A DNA stretch of 64,000 bases from Limosilactobacillus portuensis (GTDB lineage Bacteria; Bacillota; Bacilli; Lactobacillales; Lactobacillaceae). Positions 48,896 to 58,400 of this stretch are shown in pieces (position 1 is the stretch's first letter; the number at the start of each line of letters is the position of its first letter). The notes beneath the pieces were generated by a model, which made no database searches, was not told the DNA's origin, and saw nothing but the letters and a program-made list of their open reading frames with translations. The stretch spans positions 1 to 64,000 of the forward strand of contig NZ_JABUXQ010000009.1 of NCBI RefSeq assembly GCF_014838735.1, written 5' to 3'. The translations under genes and the position numbers were made by a program.

Positions 48896-50716
48896 ATGGT
48901 GAAAAAATTATCAAATAAGCAGAAGCTCTGGTTAATCATCATCATTGCTGCTGTTGCTGTTATTTTACAGTACGCATGTGGTTATCCGCTTTTTGCACAA
49001 ATATTAGTAACAGTAGTTGGGGCATTCGTCGCTCTTTCAATGTTTATCGGAATGGTCAAGTCAATCCGTACCGGTGACTACGGCGTCGACCTCCTTGCAA
49101 TTTTAGCCGTGGTTGCCACCCTAGCTGTAGGTGAATACTGGGCTGCAATGGTAATCCTGGTAATGTTAACGGGTGGGGATGCACTAGAAGACTATGCAGC
49201 CAAGAAAGCGAACACTGAACTGAAGTCACTACTGGATAATACTCCCCAAATTGCTCACGTCGTAACTGATGGGACAACCAACGATCTCGCTGTAAAGGAT
49301 GTGCAGATTGGTGCTGAGGTAATCGTTAAACCAGGCGAAATTATCCCGCTAGACGGAAAAGTAGTCACTGGGCAAAGCGAGCTAGACGAGTCATCCCTTA
49401 CAGGTGAATCACGCCCAGTAAGTAAAATTCCCGGTGATGAAGTGATGTCAGGAGCAATTAACGGTGCCAACTCAATTACAATCAGGGTAACTAAACTCGC
49501 CAAGGATAGTCAGTATCAACAGCTGGTTAAGTTGGTTAAGACTGCTGAAGAATCTCCTGCCCACTTTGTCCGGTTAGCAGATCGCTACGCAGTGCCATTT
49601 ACTATCGTTGCAATCGTGATTGCGCTAGCTGCTTGGTGGTGGTCCGGAAATCCGGTGCGGATCGCAGAGGTTCTTGTAGTTGCCTCGCCTTGCCCATTAA
49701 TTCTAGCTGCCCCAATTGCAATGGTTTCGGGGATGAGCCGCGCCTCCCGAAACGGGATTGTGGTTAAAACTGGAACCGTTCTCGAAAAATTAGCCAACGC
49801 CAAAACCGGGGCTTTTGATAAGACTGGAACAATTACCAATGGTCAGCTAGCAGTTGGGGAAATCATCCCTGCTTCTGATTGCAGCTTTTCTCATGATCAG
49901 CTTTTGCAACTGGTAGCGAGTGCTGAAAGCGAATCCTCGCATATCCTTGCCCGGTCACTAGTTGACTATGCCAAAAAGCAAGCAGTTTCCCTTAGCCCGG
50001 TTCAAGATCTCCAAGAAGTTACCGGTAAAGGAATCACGGCTACAGTTGATGGCTACCAAATGAAGATCGGTAAATTAGCATTCGTCGATCCTGAGGGAAA
50101 GCAAGCTATTCTCCCTTCAACCGCGGTTTATATTGAAATTAATGGTCAATATGCTGGAGCAGTAACATTCGTTGATCATATTCGTCCAGAAGCACGGCAG
50201 ACAATGAATGCCCTCCGTAAAATGGGGGTTACTAACCTGATGATGCTAACTGGTGATCAGGCAGCTTTTGCAAAGGAAGTTGCTAAACAGGTTGGTATTA
50301 CAGACGTTAAAACTAATTTACTGCCACAAGGAAAAATTGCCGCGCTAAAAGCAATTCCATTAGATCAACATCCGGTCTTTATGGTTGGGGATGGTGTTAA
50401 CGATGCCCCATCGTTTGTGACTGCCGACGTTGGAATTGCTATGGGAGCTCATGGTGCTACCGCTGCTAGTGAGTCTGCCTCAGTGGTGATTATTCGCGAT
50501 GACCTTTCACGGATTGCCAAAATTGTCGAAATTGCTAAAGACACAATTAAGATCGCTAAACAAGCGGTCTTAATCGGGATTGCAATCTGTATCATTTTAA
50601 TGCTGATTGCCTGCACCGGGATCCTTCCTGCCTTTGTAGGGGCAATGCTCCAAGAAGTTATTGATACGGTTTCAATCTTATGGGCGTTGAAAGCACGGAA
50701 AGTTAAATTAGATTAG
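48896..50716 (+). CDS. P1B-type heavy-metal-transporting ATPase
   Basis: A 606-residue P-type ATPase. Motifs are TGES in the actuator domain, the phosphorylation site DKTGTITNG, and MVGDGVNDAPS. The membrane metal motif reads SPCPL rather than CPC. There is no N-terminal HMA domain or His-rich tail. SPC resembles P1B-4 enzymes, which move Co, Zn or Fe, but their HEGGT motif is not seen, so the metal is unknown. The frame opens at 48821; GGGAGGG before ATG 48896 gives the preferred start. Confidence 0.88.
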   Translation: MVKKLSNKQKLWLIIIIAAVAVILQYACGYPLFAQILVTVVGAFVALSMFIGMVKSIRTGDYGVDLLAILAVVATLAVGEYWAAMVILVMLTGGDALEDYAAKKANTELKSLLDNTPQIAHVVTDGTTNDLAVKDVQIGAEVIVKPGEIIPLDGKVVTGQSELDESSLTGESRPVSKIPGDEVMSGAINGANSITIRVTKLAKDSQYQQLVKLVKTAEESPAHFVRLADRYAVPFTIVAIVIALAAWWWSGNPVRIAEVLVVASPCPLILAAPIAMVSGMSRASRNGIVVKTGTVLEKLANAKTGAFDKTGTITNGQLAVGEIIPASDCSFSHDQLLQLVASAESESSHILARSLVDYAKKQAVSLSPVQDLQEVTGKGITATVDGYQMKIGKLAFVDPEGKQAILPSTAVYIEINGQYAGAVTFVDHIRPEARQTMNALRKMGVTNLMMLTGDQAAFAKEVAKQVGITDVKTNLLPQGKIAALKAIPLDQHPVFMVGDGVNDAPSFVTADVGIAMGAHGATAASESASVVIIRDDLSRIAKIVEIAKDTIKIAKQAVLIGIAICIILMLIACTGILPAFVGAMLQEVIDTVSILWALKARKVKLD

Positions 50717-50732
50717 AATGCTTTAAAAAGTA

Positions 50733-50787
50733 CAAATAATGGGTTCCAGAGTTCGGTCTTGCCGAGCACTGGAGCCCATTATTTATG
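50733..50787. terminator. Bidirectional terminator between the ATPase and protease genes
   Basis: AAATAATGGGTTCCAG pairs with CTGGAGCCCATTATTT with a central inner stem (CGG/CCG). It serves the convergent genes on both sides. Confidence 0.8.
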
Positions 50788-50800
50788 TACTGCGTTGTTT

Positions 50801-51520
50801 TTATTTTGTTGCATACAATTTCTTAACCGCTTGAACATCGGCTGGCTGAATAGTATAGAAAGAACCAGCAGGCTGCATTACTGAAACATGATTTGTGTGA
50901 TCAAGGCCAATTGCGTGGCCAAGTTCATGTTCCGCCGTATTAACTATTCGTTGTTGATCATAACCGTAGTCAGGATCCAGAAGATATCGCTGGTTTAAAT
51001 AAACATTCGCGTGAACAAAATGATTATTAATTGAATTCGATGAAGTCTTGGTCAGACCAGCTGCATTAGTACTATCATTATCCATCGCACTCACAACAAT
51101 TTCTGCTTGTTGACGGTTATTAACTTGACGAAATGTAAATACTCCGGTTTGATTCCACTGTTGAATTGCTGATTGGGCTGCTGAATCAAGGGTTTGGTTG
51201 CCAGTATTAACATAAATCGTTGCGGTATTGGTTGCCCATCGCCCATTAGTAGGAATCGTTGTTGAATCGGTTTGTTGCTGACCCGTTTGCTGATTATTTT
51301 GAGAATTCGAATCTCTCAGGTTAAGGCTTTGAGTAGTCGAATCATCCCCATGACCGATTAAATTAACAATTCGTTGGCGAAAGTTCCAAATCATCGCGGT
51401 TGATGCTGCTTGGATTCGTGAATTGTTAAAGTAAAGCCAGCCACCACCGATAATTAGCGTCAAAACGACCAATCGTTTAAGAAGACGAAAGATCCTGATC
51501 TTGGCCACCTTCTTTCTCAA
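50801..51520 (-). CDS. Matrixin-like zinc metalloprotease, membrane-anchored
   Basis: A 239-residue protein. A single hydrophobic segment near residues 14-28 (VVLTLIIGGGWLYF) acts as signal anchor. An S/T/Q/N-rich linker follows, and the C-terminal domain holds the metzincin motif AEHELGHAIGLDH with a downstream Met (SVMQPAG). The catalytic part faces the outside. It resembles the small M10-like proteases of lactobacilli whose substrates are unknown. Confidence 0.85.
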   Translation of the reverse strand: MRKKVAKIRIFRLLKRLVVLTLIIGGGWLYFNNSRIQAASTAMIWNFRQRIVNLIGHGDDSTTQSLNLRDSNSQNNQQTGQQQTDSTTIPTNGRWATNTATIYVNTGNQTLDSAAQSAIQQWNQTGVFTFRQVNNRQQAEIVVSAMDNDSTNAAGLTKTSSNSINNHFVHANVYLNQRYLLDPDYGYDQQRIVNTAEHELGHAIGLDHTNHVSVMQPAGSFYTIQPADVQAVKKLYATK

Positions 51521-51590
51521 TGATTAATATTCTAACTAGCAATATTTACTAAATTGTGACCAAGATATTAAATTTTTATTAATCATGACT

Positions 51591-52418
51591 TTAAAGCTCG
51601 ATATCTAATTCGATCGGTGTGTGATCACGCCGTTCACCTGAATCAATCATTGTTGAATTCTTAATCCTATCGGCAAGCCGGTCACTAACGAGCCAGTAAT
51701 CAATTCTCCAGCCTGAGTTATTTTGCTTACTAGTGATTACCCGTTGTGCCCACCAAGAATAGGCACCTGTTTTTTCTGGATTAAGATGACGGAAACTATC
51801 AGTAAAACCAGCCGCAAGCAATTTTGTAAAGTGTTCCCGCTCTTCATCCGTAAAGCCTGCAGAATGATGGTTATTTTCTGGATGAGCCAAATCAATCGGT
51901 TCATGAGCCACATTGAAATCCCCACTTGCAATTACTGGCTTTTGTTGATCGAGCTCCTGTAAATATTCACGATAGCAATCATCCCAAACCTGGCGATCAG
52001 CTAACCGTTTCAACCCGCTTCCAGAATTGGGTGTATAAACTTCGGTAACGAAAAAGTCAGGAAATTCAAGGGTAATGATTCGTCCCTCATCATCCATTGT
52101 TTCCGGTGCCCCAATTTGAGGGTAAGTAATTGTTGGTTCATATTTCTTTAGATAGAGGTACATTGTTCCAGCATACCCTTTCCGTGCGGGCTCAACTGAA
52201 CTTCGCCAGGCAACCTGATAGTCAGGAAACAACTCTGCCAAAACCGCAAGATGCTTTTTGGTTGGTCCATTTTTGGATAATTTAGTTTCTTGAATTGCAA
52301 TCACATCCGGGTGCCGATCTGCAATCTTATGGAGAACACTTCTCGTTTCTTCGGCCCTTGTTGATGTCCCAGTTAAGGCCGCGTTAATTGAATCAATATT
52401 CCATGAAATTAACCTCAT
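51591..52418 (-). CDS. exoA: Exodeoxyribonuclease III / AP endonuclease
   Basis: A 275-residue EEP-fold nuclease. Signature blocks are LISWNIDSINA, IAIQETKLS, VTEVYTPNSG, SGDFNVAHEPIDL and the C-terminal RRDHTPIELDI. It cuts at abasic sites in base-excision repair. The frame is open to 52505, but TTAGGAGGA before ATG 52418 marks the start. A 13-base gap separates it from the MazG-like gene upstream, so they probably form an operon. Confidence 0.92.
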   Translation of the reverse strand: MRLISWNIDSINAALTGTSTRAEETRSVLHKIADRHPDVIAIQETKLSKNGPTKKHLAVLAELFPDYQVAWRSSVEPARKGYAGTMYLYLKKYEPTITYPQIGAPETMDDEGRIITLEFPDFFVTEVYTPNSGSGLKRLADRQVWDDCYREYLQELDQQKPVIASGDFNVAHEPIDLAHPENNHHSAGFTDEEREHFTKLLAAGFTDSFRHLNPEKTGAYSWWAQRVITSKQNNSGWRIDYWLVSDRLADRIKNSTMIDSGERRDHTPIELDIEL

Positions 52419-52431
52419 AAATAACTTCCTC

Positions 52432-52755
52432 CTAATTTTTCTTTTCAAGATCGCTCTGCTTAATGAAGACACCGGCAGAAGTAGTTTTGCCCTGGCGATC
52501 CGCAATTTCCTGATAAGCAGCTGTCAATGCTTTCTTATGATCAACACCAACTAACTGGCAGAAAATTAACAAAGCAATTTGAAGATCACCAATACTATCA
52601 ACTAACCGCTCGTGATTTTGTTTATTATAGGAACCAGATAATTCCCCTAGCTCTTCAGCCATCTTCATAAATTCAACTCGTGGATCCGCCTGATCAATCT
52701 TTCGTTGGTGCGCCCAATCATGGATCTTATTAATTAGCTCTTCGTACTCCACCAC
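52432..52755 (-). CDS. MazG-like nucleotide pyrophosphohydrolase
   Basis: A 107-residue all-helical MazG-family protein. The metal-binding pattern is EELGELSGSYNKQ followed by SIGDLQIALLIFCQLVG (ExxE and ExxD-like positions). Such small phage-type MazG proteins hydrolyse non-canonical NTPs to NMP and PPi, or act on signalling nucleotides. It lies just before exoA on one strand, consistent with nucleotide-pool and DNA hygiene. Confidence 0.8.
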   Translation of the reverse strand: MVEYEELINKIHDWAHQRKIDQADPRVEFMKMAEELGELSGSYNKQNHERLVDSIGDLQIALLIFCQLVGVDHKKALTAAYQEIADRQGKTTSAGVFIKQSDLEKKN

Positions 52756-52872
52756 GATATTCCTCCTCAGTTGATCATATTCTTCTTGTCTATTTTACAT
52801 TATTTCAATTAAAAGCAATAACAGAATAAGAGTTTTCAAATTTAAACAGTATTCGTTAAAGCCGAACTAAAC

Positions 52873-52912
52873 TACCCTAAAATTGTCAGAGTTGTCTAAC
52901 AATTTTAGGGTA
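52873..52912 (-). terminator. Hairpin behind the serine hydrolase gene
   Basis: TACCCTAAAATTGT pairs perfectly with ACAATTTTAGGGTA around a 12-base loop. It follows the serine hydrolase gene by 20 bases; the T tract is weak. Confidence 0.6.
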
Positions 52913-52931
52913 ATCAAAATCTTGAGGACTA

Positions 52932-53954
52932 TTATTCTCCCATATAATTATGTAACAAGTCATCAGATGCCGATTTTAGTGTTAAATAATCAATATTATT
53001 AGAGAATAACATGATCATCTTCTTGGTCTTGTAATTAGCAATGAAACAGGCATTATAGCCTGGAATACTCCCGTTAGCCCGAATGATATCACTATCAATG
53101 TACACTCCACCAAAGTAAGCAACTTCTTGTTTCTGTGATTCTTGATAAAATTCATTTACCATCTGAGGATTTTTTAAAACATAATTGTAAATGAATTGCC
53201 AATAATTATTCGGTGATATAAACAAGTTTCCCGCACCGAAATCAGAAGATGTAGTAACGGTTACCCGGTGCCAATCAACAGTCGAATCCATTGTCTGGGG
53301 AACGTTCTTCTTATTGACTTGAGAGAAATCCTTAATCTGCCGTAAATGAAGTGGCTTTGCAAACTTTCTTTGAATATAGGCATTATAGGTAGAATGAGTC
53401 TGCTTACTAATAATTGCAGCTAACAGTTCGTAATCAACATCCTGGTAATCCCAGGTGTGAACATGATCATTTCTCATGTGTTCAAGCATGTAGGTAATTT
53501 GCTGTTTTTGTCCTCTTAAAGGAAGTGCCGGACGATCATTATTAACAAGACCACTGGTATGGTTCATTAATTCACGAATCGTGATATCCTCGCTGCCATC
53601 AATCTGCGGGAAATACGTATTTAGGGACGTGTCCCATCCCAGCTGTTTTTTCTGTGCAAGTTGATAAATCGCTGTTCCTGTCACGATTTTCTGGAGAGAA
53701 GCAGTTGGAAACAAACGGTTAGCCTTCACTAACTGTTTGTTATTTGTTGTTTCATTATTTGTAATGGTGATCGCTTTACTTCCCTTGCCATTAACTAACA
53801 TTACACCATTAATATGGTGCGATTTTAAATAGTCATGAAGCTGTGTTTGCGTCTGCCTATCCACTGCAGCCGCTTTACTTTGCTGCTGAGTTGATACAAA
53901 GAATAACCCGAAGGAACTAAACATTAGAAAGATAAATAAATTAAGTTTTTTCAT
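52932..53954 (-). CDS. Exported serine hydrolase of the class C beta-lactamase/PBP family
   Basis: About 340 residues. The N-terminal signal peptide (KKLNLFIFLMFSSFGLFFVS...SKAAA) directs export. The active-site SxxK is in TASLQK; the second motif appears as YQD where Y-x-N is usual, and MNHTSGL is characteristic of the family. A GGAG site before ATG 53954 is preferred to the longer frame from 54080. Such proteins are often esterases or D-Ala-peptidases; activity on beta-lactams is not implied. Confidence 0.85.
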   Translation of the reverse strand: MKKLNLFIFLMFSSFGLFFVSTQQQSKAAAVDRQTQTQLHDYLKSHHINGVMLVNGKGSKAITITNNETTNNKQLVKANRLFPTASLQKIVTGTAIYQLAQKKQLGWDTSLNTYFPQIDGSEDITIRELMNHTSGLVNNDRPALPLRGQKQQITYMLEHMRNDHVHTWDYQDVDYELLAAIISKQTHSTYNAYIQRKFAKPLHLRQIKDFSQVNKKNVPQTMDSTVDWHRVTVTTSSDFGAGNLFISPNNYWQFIYNYVLKNPQMVNEFYQESQKQEVAYFGGVYIDSDIIRANGSIPGYNACFIANYKTKKMIMLFSNNIDYLTLKSASDDLLHNYMGE

Positions 53955-54102
53955 AATTGTACTCCAGATAATAAAAGCCCAATAATATAAATAGTATAAT
54001 TTTATTTTATCCTTATTTAATAACCCGGGCAAGAAAATGAGAGCATCAGGAATTGAGTAAACTTCATTTATGAAAACCATACTATATATTTGATTTATAG
54101 GA

Positions 54103-54361
54103 TATAATATAAATTGTAATAAGGAATATACCGTGTGCAGTGAGTGCTTTCTAGCTCACAAGACGGTATGAGTGGATGCTTTCTTGGCATCCACCTTTCG
54201 TTTTAAACTTTTATCTAGCTGCCAATTGGAGTAAAATATACTTGTCTTATCAAAGACACACCATTTATTGGTCCTTGAGGCCGAATTCAAGTTATCCTCC
54301 CAAAAATAACTTGAAACATATAGAAAGTGCTAATTCGCTGATTCGAATTAGCATTTTTTTA
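54103..54361 (+). ncRNA. Candidate small RNA with an anti-Shine-Dalgarno loop
   Basis: A TATAAT box (54103-54108) is followed by about 245 bases without a plausible protein but with successive hairpins: TACCGT/ACGGTA enclosing GTGAG/CTCAC (54129-54168), GTGGATGC/GCATCCAC (54172-54194), TTCAAGTTAT/ATAACTTGAA (54286-54315) whose loop is CCTCCCAAAA, and a terminator GCTAATTCG/CGAATTAGC with T7 (54329-54360). The exposed CCTCC could pair with ribosome binding sites. I do not match it to a known family; a 6S-like RNA was considered but the long central bubble was not shown. Confidence 0.55.
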
Positions 54362-54383
54362 TGATCAATTTTAATTTAAAACA

Positions 54384-54416
54384 AAAAAAGAACCCTTGAT
54401 ACACAAGGGTTCCAAG
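54384..54416 (-). terminator. Terminator behind the pepT chimera (probably native to rplS)
   Basis: GGAACCCTTG pairs with CAAGGGTTC around a short loop and is followed by T7 on the minus strand, four bases behind the stop. Confidence 0.85.
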
Positions 54417-54419
54417 CTA

Positions 54420-55550
54420 CTACTTGTCGCGACGCTTTTCAGCGATACGAGTAGCCTTACCAGTACGTTCACGAACTGGATAGATTACCGGCTTAATATC
54501 TAGGTCTTCCATCGCCTTTTTGGCAATTTCAACCGACTCCATCTTTCCCTTTAAAGCATCCTTAAGATTATAGTATTGGTCGTACAGTTTCATACTGATT
54601 CGCTTGCTGCCCAACTCAGTATTTAAACCATCAACGATCCGTTCTAATAAGTGCTTCCGTTCTTCAAAGACTTCCCGATCATGCTCACGGATAAGGTAAA
54701 CCATCCGTGCATGATCAACGCTGCCGTCAAACTTATAGAGGTGGAAGAAGCCTTCTCGACCCTCAGTTCTTTCAGCCCGTTCATGCGCTGGCAAACTATT
54801 GTGAAGATCAATTGCAACCTGGATGGCATTAACCATTGTTCCCTTAGCAACACCAGTATGAACATCCTTCCCAGAAATTTCGATCTCAGCTTGAGCAGCG
54901 TTAAAGGTTTCGTACTCCAATTCACCTAGCGGACCGCCATCAACGGTGTAGGCAAAGTCTGCGCCAAAGTCATCAACATCGAAGTGGTCAGCACCCGTCC
55001 CGATTTCTTCATCAGGGCCAAGGCCAATCTTGATTTCGCCATGCTTAACTTCTGGATGATTCATATAATATGCAGCCATTGTCACGATTTCAGCGACTCC
55101 CGACTTATCATCGGCACCCAATAAAGTTGAACCGTCAGTAGTAATTAACGTATCACCCTGGTAATTCTTCAAATTAGGAAATTCTGCAGTTGATAAAACA
55201 TAGTTACCATCTTCATCAAGTTGAATATCACTCTGACCATCATAGTCTTCAACAATTTGTGGGTTAACATTATGGGCATTAAAATCCGCTGTGTCAACAT
55301 GTGAGATATAGCCGATTGTTGGAACATCATGGTCTAAGTTACTTGGAATCGTAGCGTAAACGTATGAACATTGCGGATTAATATGAACATCACTTAATCC
55401 TAAATCTTTTAATTCTGCTGCTAATTCATTTAAGAATGCTGTTTCCTTAGGGTCAGAAGGAACAGTATCTGAATCAGGATTAGAACGAGTTTCTGTCTTT
55501 ACATACTTTAAGAAGCGTGGTAATAAACCTTCATATTTTTCTTCTGTCAT
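54420..55550 (-). pseudogene. pepT: Peptidase T truncated and fused to the apparent 3' end of rplS
   Basis: Residues 1-358 are a normal M20 tripeptide aminopeptidase: zinc ligands in GYISHVDTAD, TLLGADDKSG, GLGPDEEIGTG and AYTVDGGPLGE. At PVIYPVR the family continues GGTDGS... to GGENMHGR, about 50 residues that include the last zinc His and substrate contacts. Here it reads RERTGKATRIAEKRRDK, which is the usual C-terminus of ribosomal protein L19. The join is at about 54468-54480. The enzyme is unlikely to work. The upstream neighbours are the normal ones, so the break is on the 3' side. Confidence 0.8.
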
Positions 55551-55552
55551 TG

Positions 55553-56392
55553 TTAATTCTTCCCTTCATTATTAACCATAAAATTAAATGGATCAGTATT
55601 CAGCTGATTTTGTACAATTGTAAAATCCCAATTATTTTCCTGTTTCCACTGGTTAAAAAGTTTAGCCAATTGTGGTTCACAGATCGCCTCAATGTGGTGC
55701 CCTGGATCAATTACCATTAGATGGTTGGCAACCATGTCATGGGCAAAATGGTAGGTCACATCACCAGTAACATAAGCATCCGCACCCTTATCAACAGCAA
55801 CTTGCCAAAAGTCTTGACCAGCACCACCAAGAACTGCGACCCGGTGAATCGGCTTATCCAGATCTGTTGGTGCAGCTAACCACCGCAGCCCATTAACATT
55901 GAAAATTCGCATACAGTACCGAGCAAATTCTTTTGCGGTCATTGAGCCATTTAAGGTTCCAATTCTTCCCATCCCAACTGGTTGACCAGATACAGGATCA
56001 ACACCAGCTTCAATAAGCGGTTTCAGATTAGTTAACCGTAATTTAGCTGCTAGCCAATCATTCATTCCCCCGTTAGCCGTATCCAAATTAGTATGGGCGG
56101 CATACACCGTAATTTCATGACTAAGTAACTGCGCATACATTTCATTTTGCGGAACTCGAGTATCCAAATTCTTTGCTGGATGAAACATTACCGGGTGATG
56201 AGCAAAAATAAAATCGACATTTTGCTTAATTGCTTCATGGACAACTTCTGGCCGAACATCAAGAGTCGTCATCAACCGTTTAATCGGCCGATCAGGATTC
56301 CCTAATTGCAATCCGGGGTTGTCCCAACTTTCTGCAAGTTGCGGACTCGCAAATTGTTCAAAGCGCTGGATTAATTCATTTCCTGTCGTCAT
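55553..56392 (-). CDS. Nif3-like dinuclear metal center protein
   Basis: A 279-residue Nif3/YqfO family protein in its short form. The metal-binding histidines are in FIFAHHPVMFHPAK and TYHFAHDMV. Proposed as GTP cyclohydrolase 1 type 2-like, but its true role is unsettled. Its start codon overlaps the trmK stop by one base and pepT follows two bases later, a conserved arrangement in lactobacilli. Confidence 0.9.
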   Translation of the reverse strand: MTTGNELIQRFEQFASPQLAESWDNPGLQLGNPDRPIKRLMTTLDVRPEVVHEAIKQNVDFIFAHHPVMFHPAKNLDTRVPQNEMYAQLLSHEITVYAAHTNLDTANGGMNDWLAAKLRLTNLKPLIEAGVDPVSGQPVGMGRIGTLNGSMTAKEFARYCMRIFNVNGLRWLAAPTDLDKPIHRVAVLGGAGQDFWQVAVDKGADAYVTGDVTYHFAHDMVANHLMVIDPGHHIEAICEPQLAKLFNQWKQENNWDFTIVQNQLNTDPFNFMVNNEGKN

Positions 56393-57105
56393 TAATTAAG
56401 AACCTCCCTTATCAAATTAATGTATTCCTCCTCTTGCTTAATTTTAGCAACTGGTGGCTTGCTAGCACATTTAATTTGTCGGAGAACATCCTCTTGCCGT
56501 TGTAATTCACTTTGCCATTTCTTGACAAATACAGGAGAATGCTGTTCAAGCAAGAACGGCCCAAAAGTTAACTCATACTTACTATAACGAAAAGGAACAA
56601 TTGATGGTTCAGCAACGATCACCTCATAAATATGACCATCTTCGGCGACCATTCTTTCAGCCATAATCTGAAATTGGTGATTCATTAACCATTTTCTTAA
56701 ACGGTCCTCACCAACATTCGGCTGTAAAATTAATCGAGTTACCCCAGCTAATTTTTCCGGATGAGCATCAAGAATTTGGGTAATTAATGCTCCACCCATT
56801 CCAGCAATTGTAATTGTGTCGATTCGATCACTATCTTTAATCGCTGCTAGTCCGTCAGCTAGCCGTGCTTGGATAGTCCTTGCTAAGTCTAACTTTTTAA
56901 TCTCGCTGACTGCATTTTCATAGGGACCTCTTACGACTTCACCAGCAACTGCATATTCAATCTGATCTTGCAGTGCTAATGCTGCTGGCAAGTAGCCATG
57001 ATCTGACCCAATATCGGCTACTCGTGCTCCTTGAGGAACAAATCTAGCAACAGTTGTTAACCGCTGGGATAAATTTTGTGCATCCACTATACCATTTCCT
57101 CTCAA
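56392..57105 (-). CDS. trmK: tRNA (adenine22-N1)-methyltransferase
   Basis: A 237-residue SAM-dependent methyltransferase of the TrmK (YqfN) family. The SAM site is VADIGSDHGYLPAALAL and the catalytic region ITIAGMGGALITQIL; LILQPNVGEDRLRKWL follows. It methylates A22 of certain tRNAs. A weak AGAGGAAATG start is used. It is normally next to rpoD; here an aminotransferase gene stands between. Confidence 0.9.
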   Translation of the reverse strand: MRGNGIVDAQNLSQRLTTVARFVPQGARVADIGSDHGYLPAALALQDQIEYAVAGEVVRGPYENAVSEIKKLDLARTIQARLADGLAAIKDSDRIDTITIAGMGGALITQILDAHPEKLAGVTRLILQPNVGEDRLRKWLMNHQFQIMAERMVAEDGHIYEVIVAEPSIVPFRYSKYELTFGPFLLEQHSPVFVKKWQSELQRQEDVLRQIKCASKPPVAKIKQEEEYINLIREVLN

Positions 57106-57212
57106 CTTTTCTTTATATATAAGTATAGCAAATGTTTAACCAAAGAGGAGGACAACAACAAAGCCAAAATTGACTTTATTGTTGTCCTCCCCATTAAATT
57201 TTAAGCTAATTA

Positions 57213-58400
57213 TTAATTATTCAATTCTTTTACAAACTTACCAATCCGATTAAGAGCCTCATGAAGATCCTCATCAGAAGAAGCATACGAAAGACGAACA
57301 TAACCTTCGCCCCCAGCACCAAATGCGCTCCCGGGAGTAACCCCAACCTTCGCTTGATGAGCTAATTCAGTGGCAAACTTAACATCGTCCTTACCAAATG
57401 ATTCTGGAATCTTAGCAAAGATATAGAATGCTCCTTCTGGCGTTGACATTTCAAAGCCAAGATCACGTAGCCCAGCAGTCACGAAGTCACGACGCTTTTC
57501 ATAGGTCTTACGAAATTCAATTGGATCTTCTTGACCATTATTAAGTGCCTCAACGGCTGCTGCCTGAACATTATCAGTGACAGTTGTTACCAAGAAGGCG
57601 TGCATTTTCCCAATGCTACCCATAATCTCTTGCGGGCCGGCTACATATCCTAAGCGATAACCAGTCATCGCATGTGACTTCGATAGTCCTGAAATAAAGA
57701 TTGTCCGTTCAGGAATCATTGAAGTTAACGAATAATGTTCCACCCCGTAAACAAGATCACTATAAATTTCATCAGCGATCGCGTACAAATGGTGCTTTGT
57801 CATTACCTTAGCTAACCCCTCTAAAGTTTCCTGAGGGTATTCACGACCAGTAGGGTTACTTGGGTAGTTTAGAAGAACTGCCCGCGCACCATGACCTTCC
57901 TTTTGCAATACCTCTTCAAGTCTTTCAGGGGTCAACACAAAGCCGTCTGCTGAAGTGTCGACCTGAATTGGAGTAGCGCCGGTCATTGCTACTAATGGGA
58001 AGTAAAGCGCAAATACTGGTGTTGGGATAATTACCTTATCACCAGTATTTAATAATGCAAAAAGGGTCGATGCTAATGCTTCTGTTGCACCAACAGTTAC
58101 CACAATTTCACTTTCAGGGTCGTATTTAACACCACGAGTACGCTCAACATACTTAGAGATTGCTTCAAGTAATTCTGGCTTTCCCATTTGTGGTGCATAG
58201 TGGGAATCATTATCTTGAATACTCTTAATTGCAGCTTGCTTAACATGTTCAGGGGTATTCATATCTGGTTCACCAAGGGTTAACTTAATGATTCCAGGAA
58301 TATTAGAAACTGAGCGATCAAATGCCCGGATCCCCGAAGGCGATGTTGCAGCTAATTTATGGTTAATAGTACCTGTTAAATCTGATGACAACTTTGGCAT
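57213..58400 (-). CDS. PLP-dependent aminotransferase, class I
   Basis: A 395-residue fold-type I aminotransferase. The PLP lysine is in SGLSKSHAMTGYRLGY, and NYPSNPTGREY and ADEIYSDLVYG are the other hallmarks. Similar to PatA/AraT-type enzymes acting on aromatic or N-acetyl-diamino substrates; the substrate cannot be fixed. A strong GGGGGAGGAACC site precedes the ATG. It is monocistronic, placed between rpoD and trmK. Confidence 0.88.
   Translation of the reverse strand: MPKLSSDLTGTINHKLAATSPSGIRAFDRSVSNIPGIIKLTLGEPDMNTPEHVKQAAIKSIQDNDSHYAPQMGKPELLEAISKYVERTRGVKYDPESEIVVTVGATEALASTLFALLNTGDKVIIPTPVFALYFPLVAMTGATPIQVDTSADGFVLTPERLEEVLQKEGHGARAVLLNYPSNPTGREYPQETLEGLAKVMTKHHLYAIADEIYSDLVYGVEHYSLTSMIPERTIFISGLSKSHAMTGYRLGYVAGPQEIMGSIGKMHAFLVTTVTDNVQAAAVEALNNGQEDPIEFRKTYEKRRDFVTAGLRDLGFEMSTPEGAFYIFAKIPESFGKDDVKFATELAHQAKVGVTPGSAFGAGGEGYVRLSYASSDEDLHEALNRIGKFVKELNN

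Noticed and set aside
52932-53954. Beta-lactam resistance gene
   Set aside because: The SxxK/PBP-like fold is common to esterases and peptidases, and no specific beta-lactamase features are visible.
54176-54364. 62-codon plus-strand frame in the small-RNA region
   Set aside because: Its start has no ribosome binding site and the frame runs through the stems and the terminator, so an RNA fits better.
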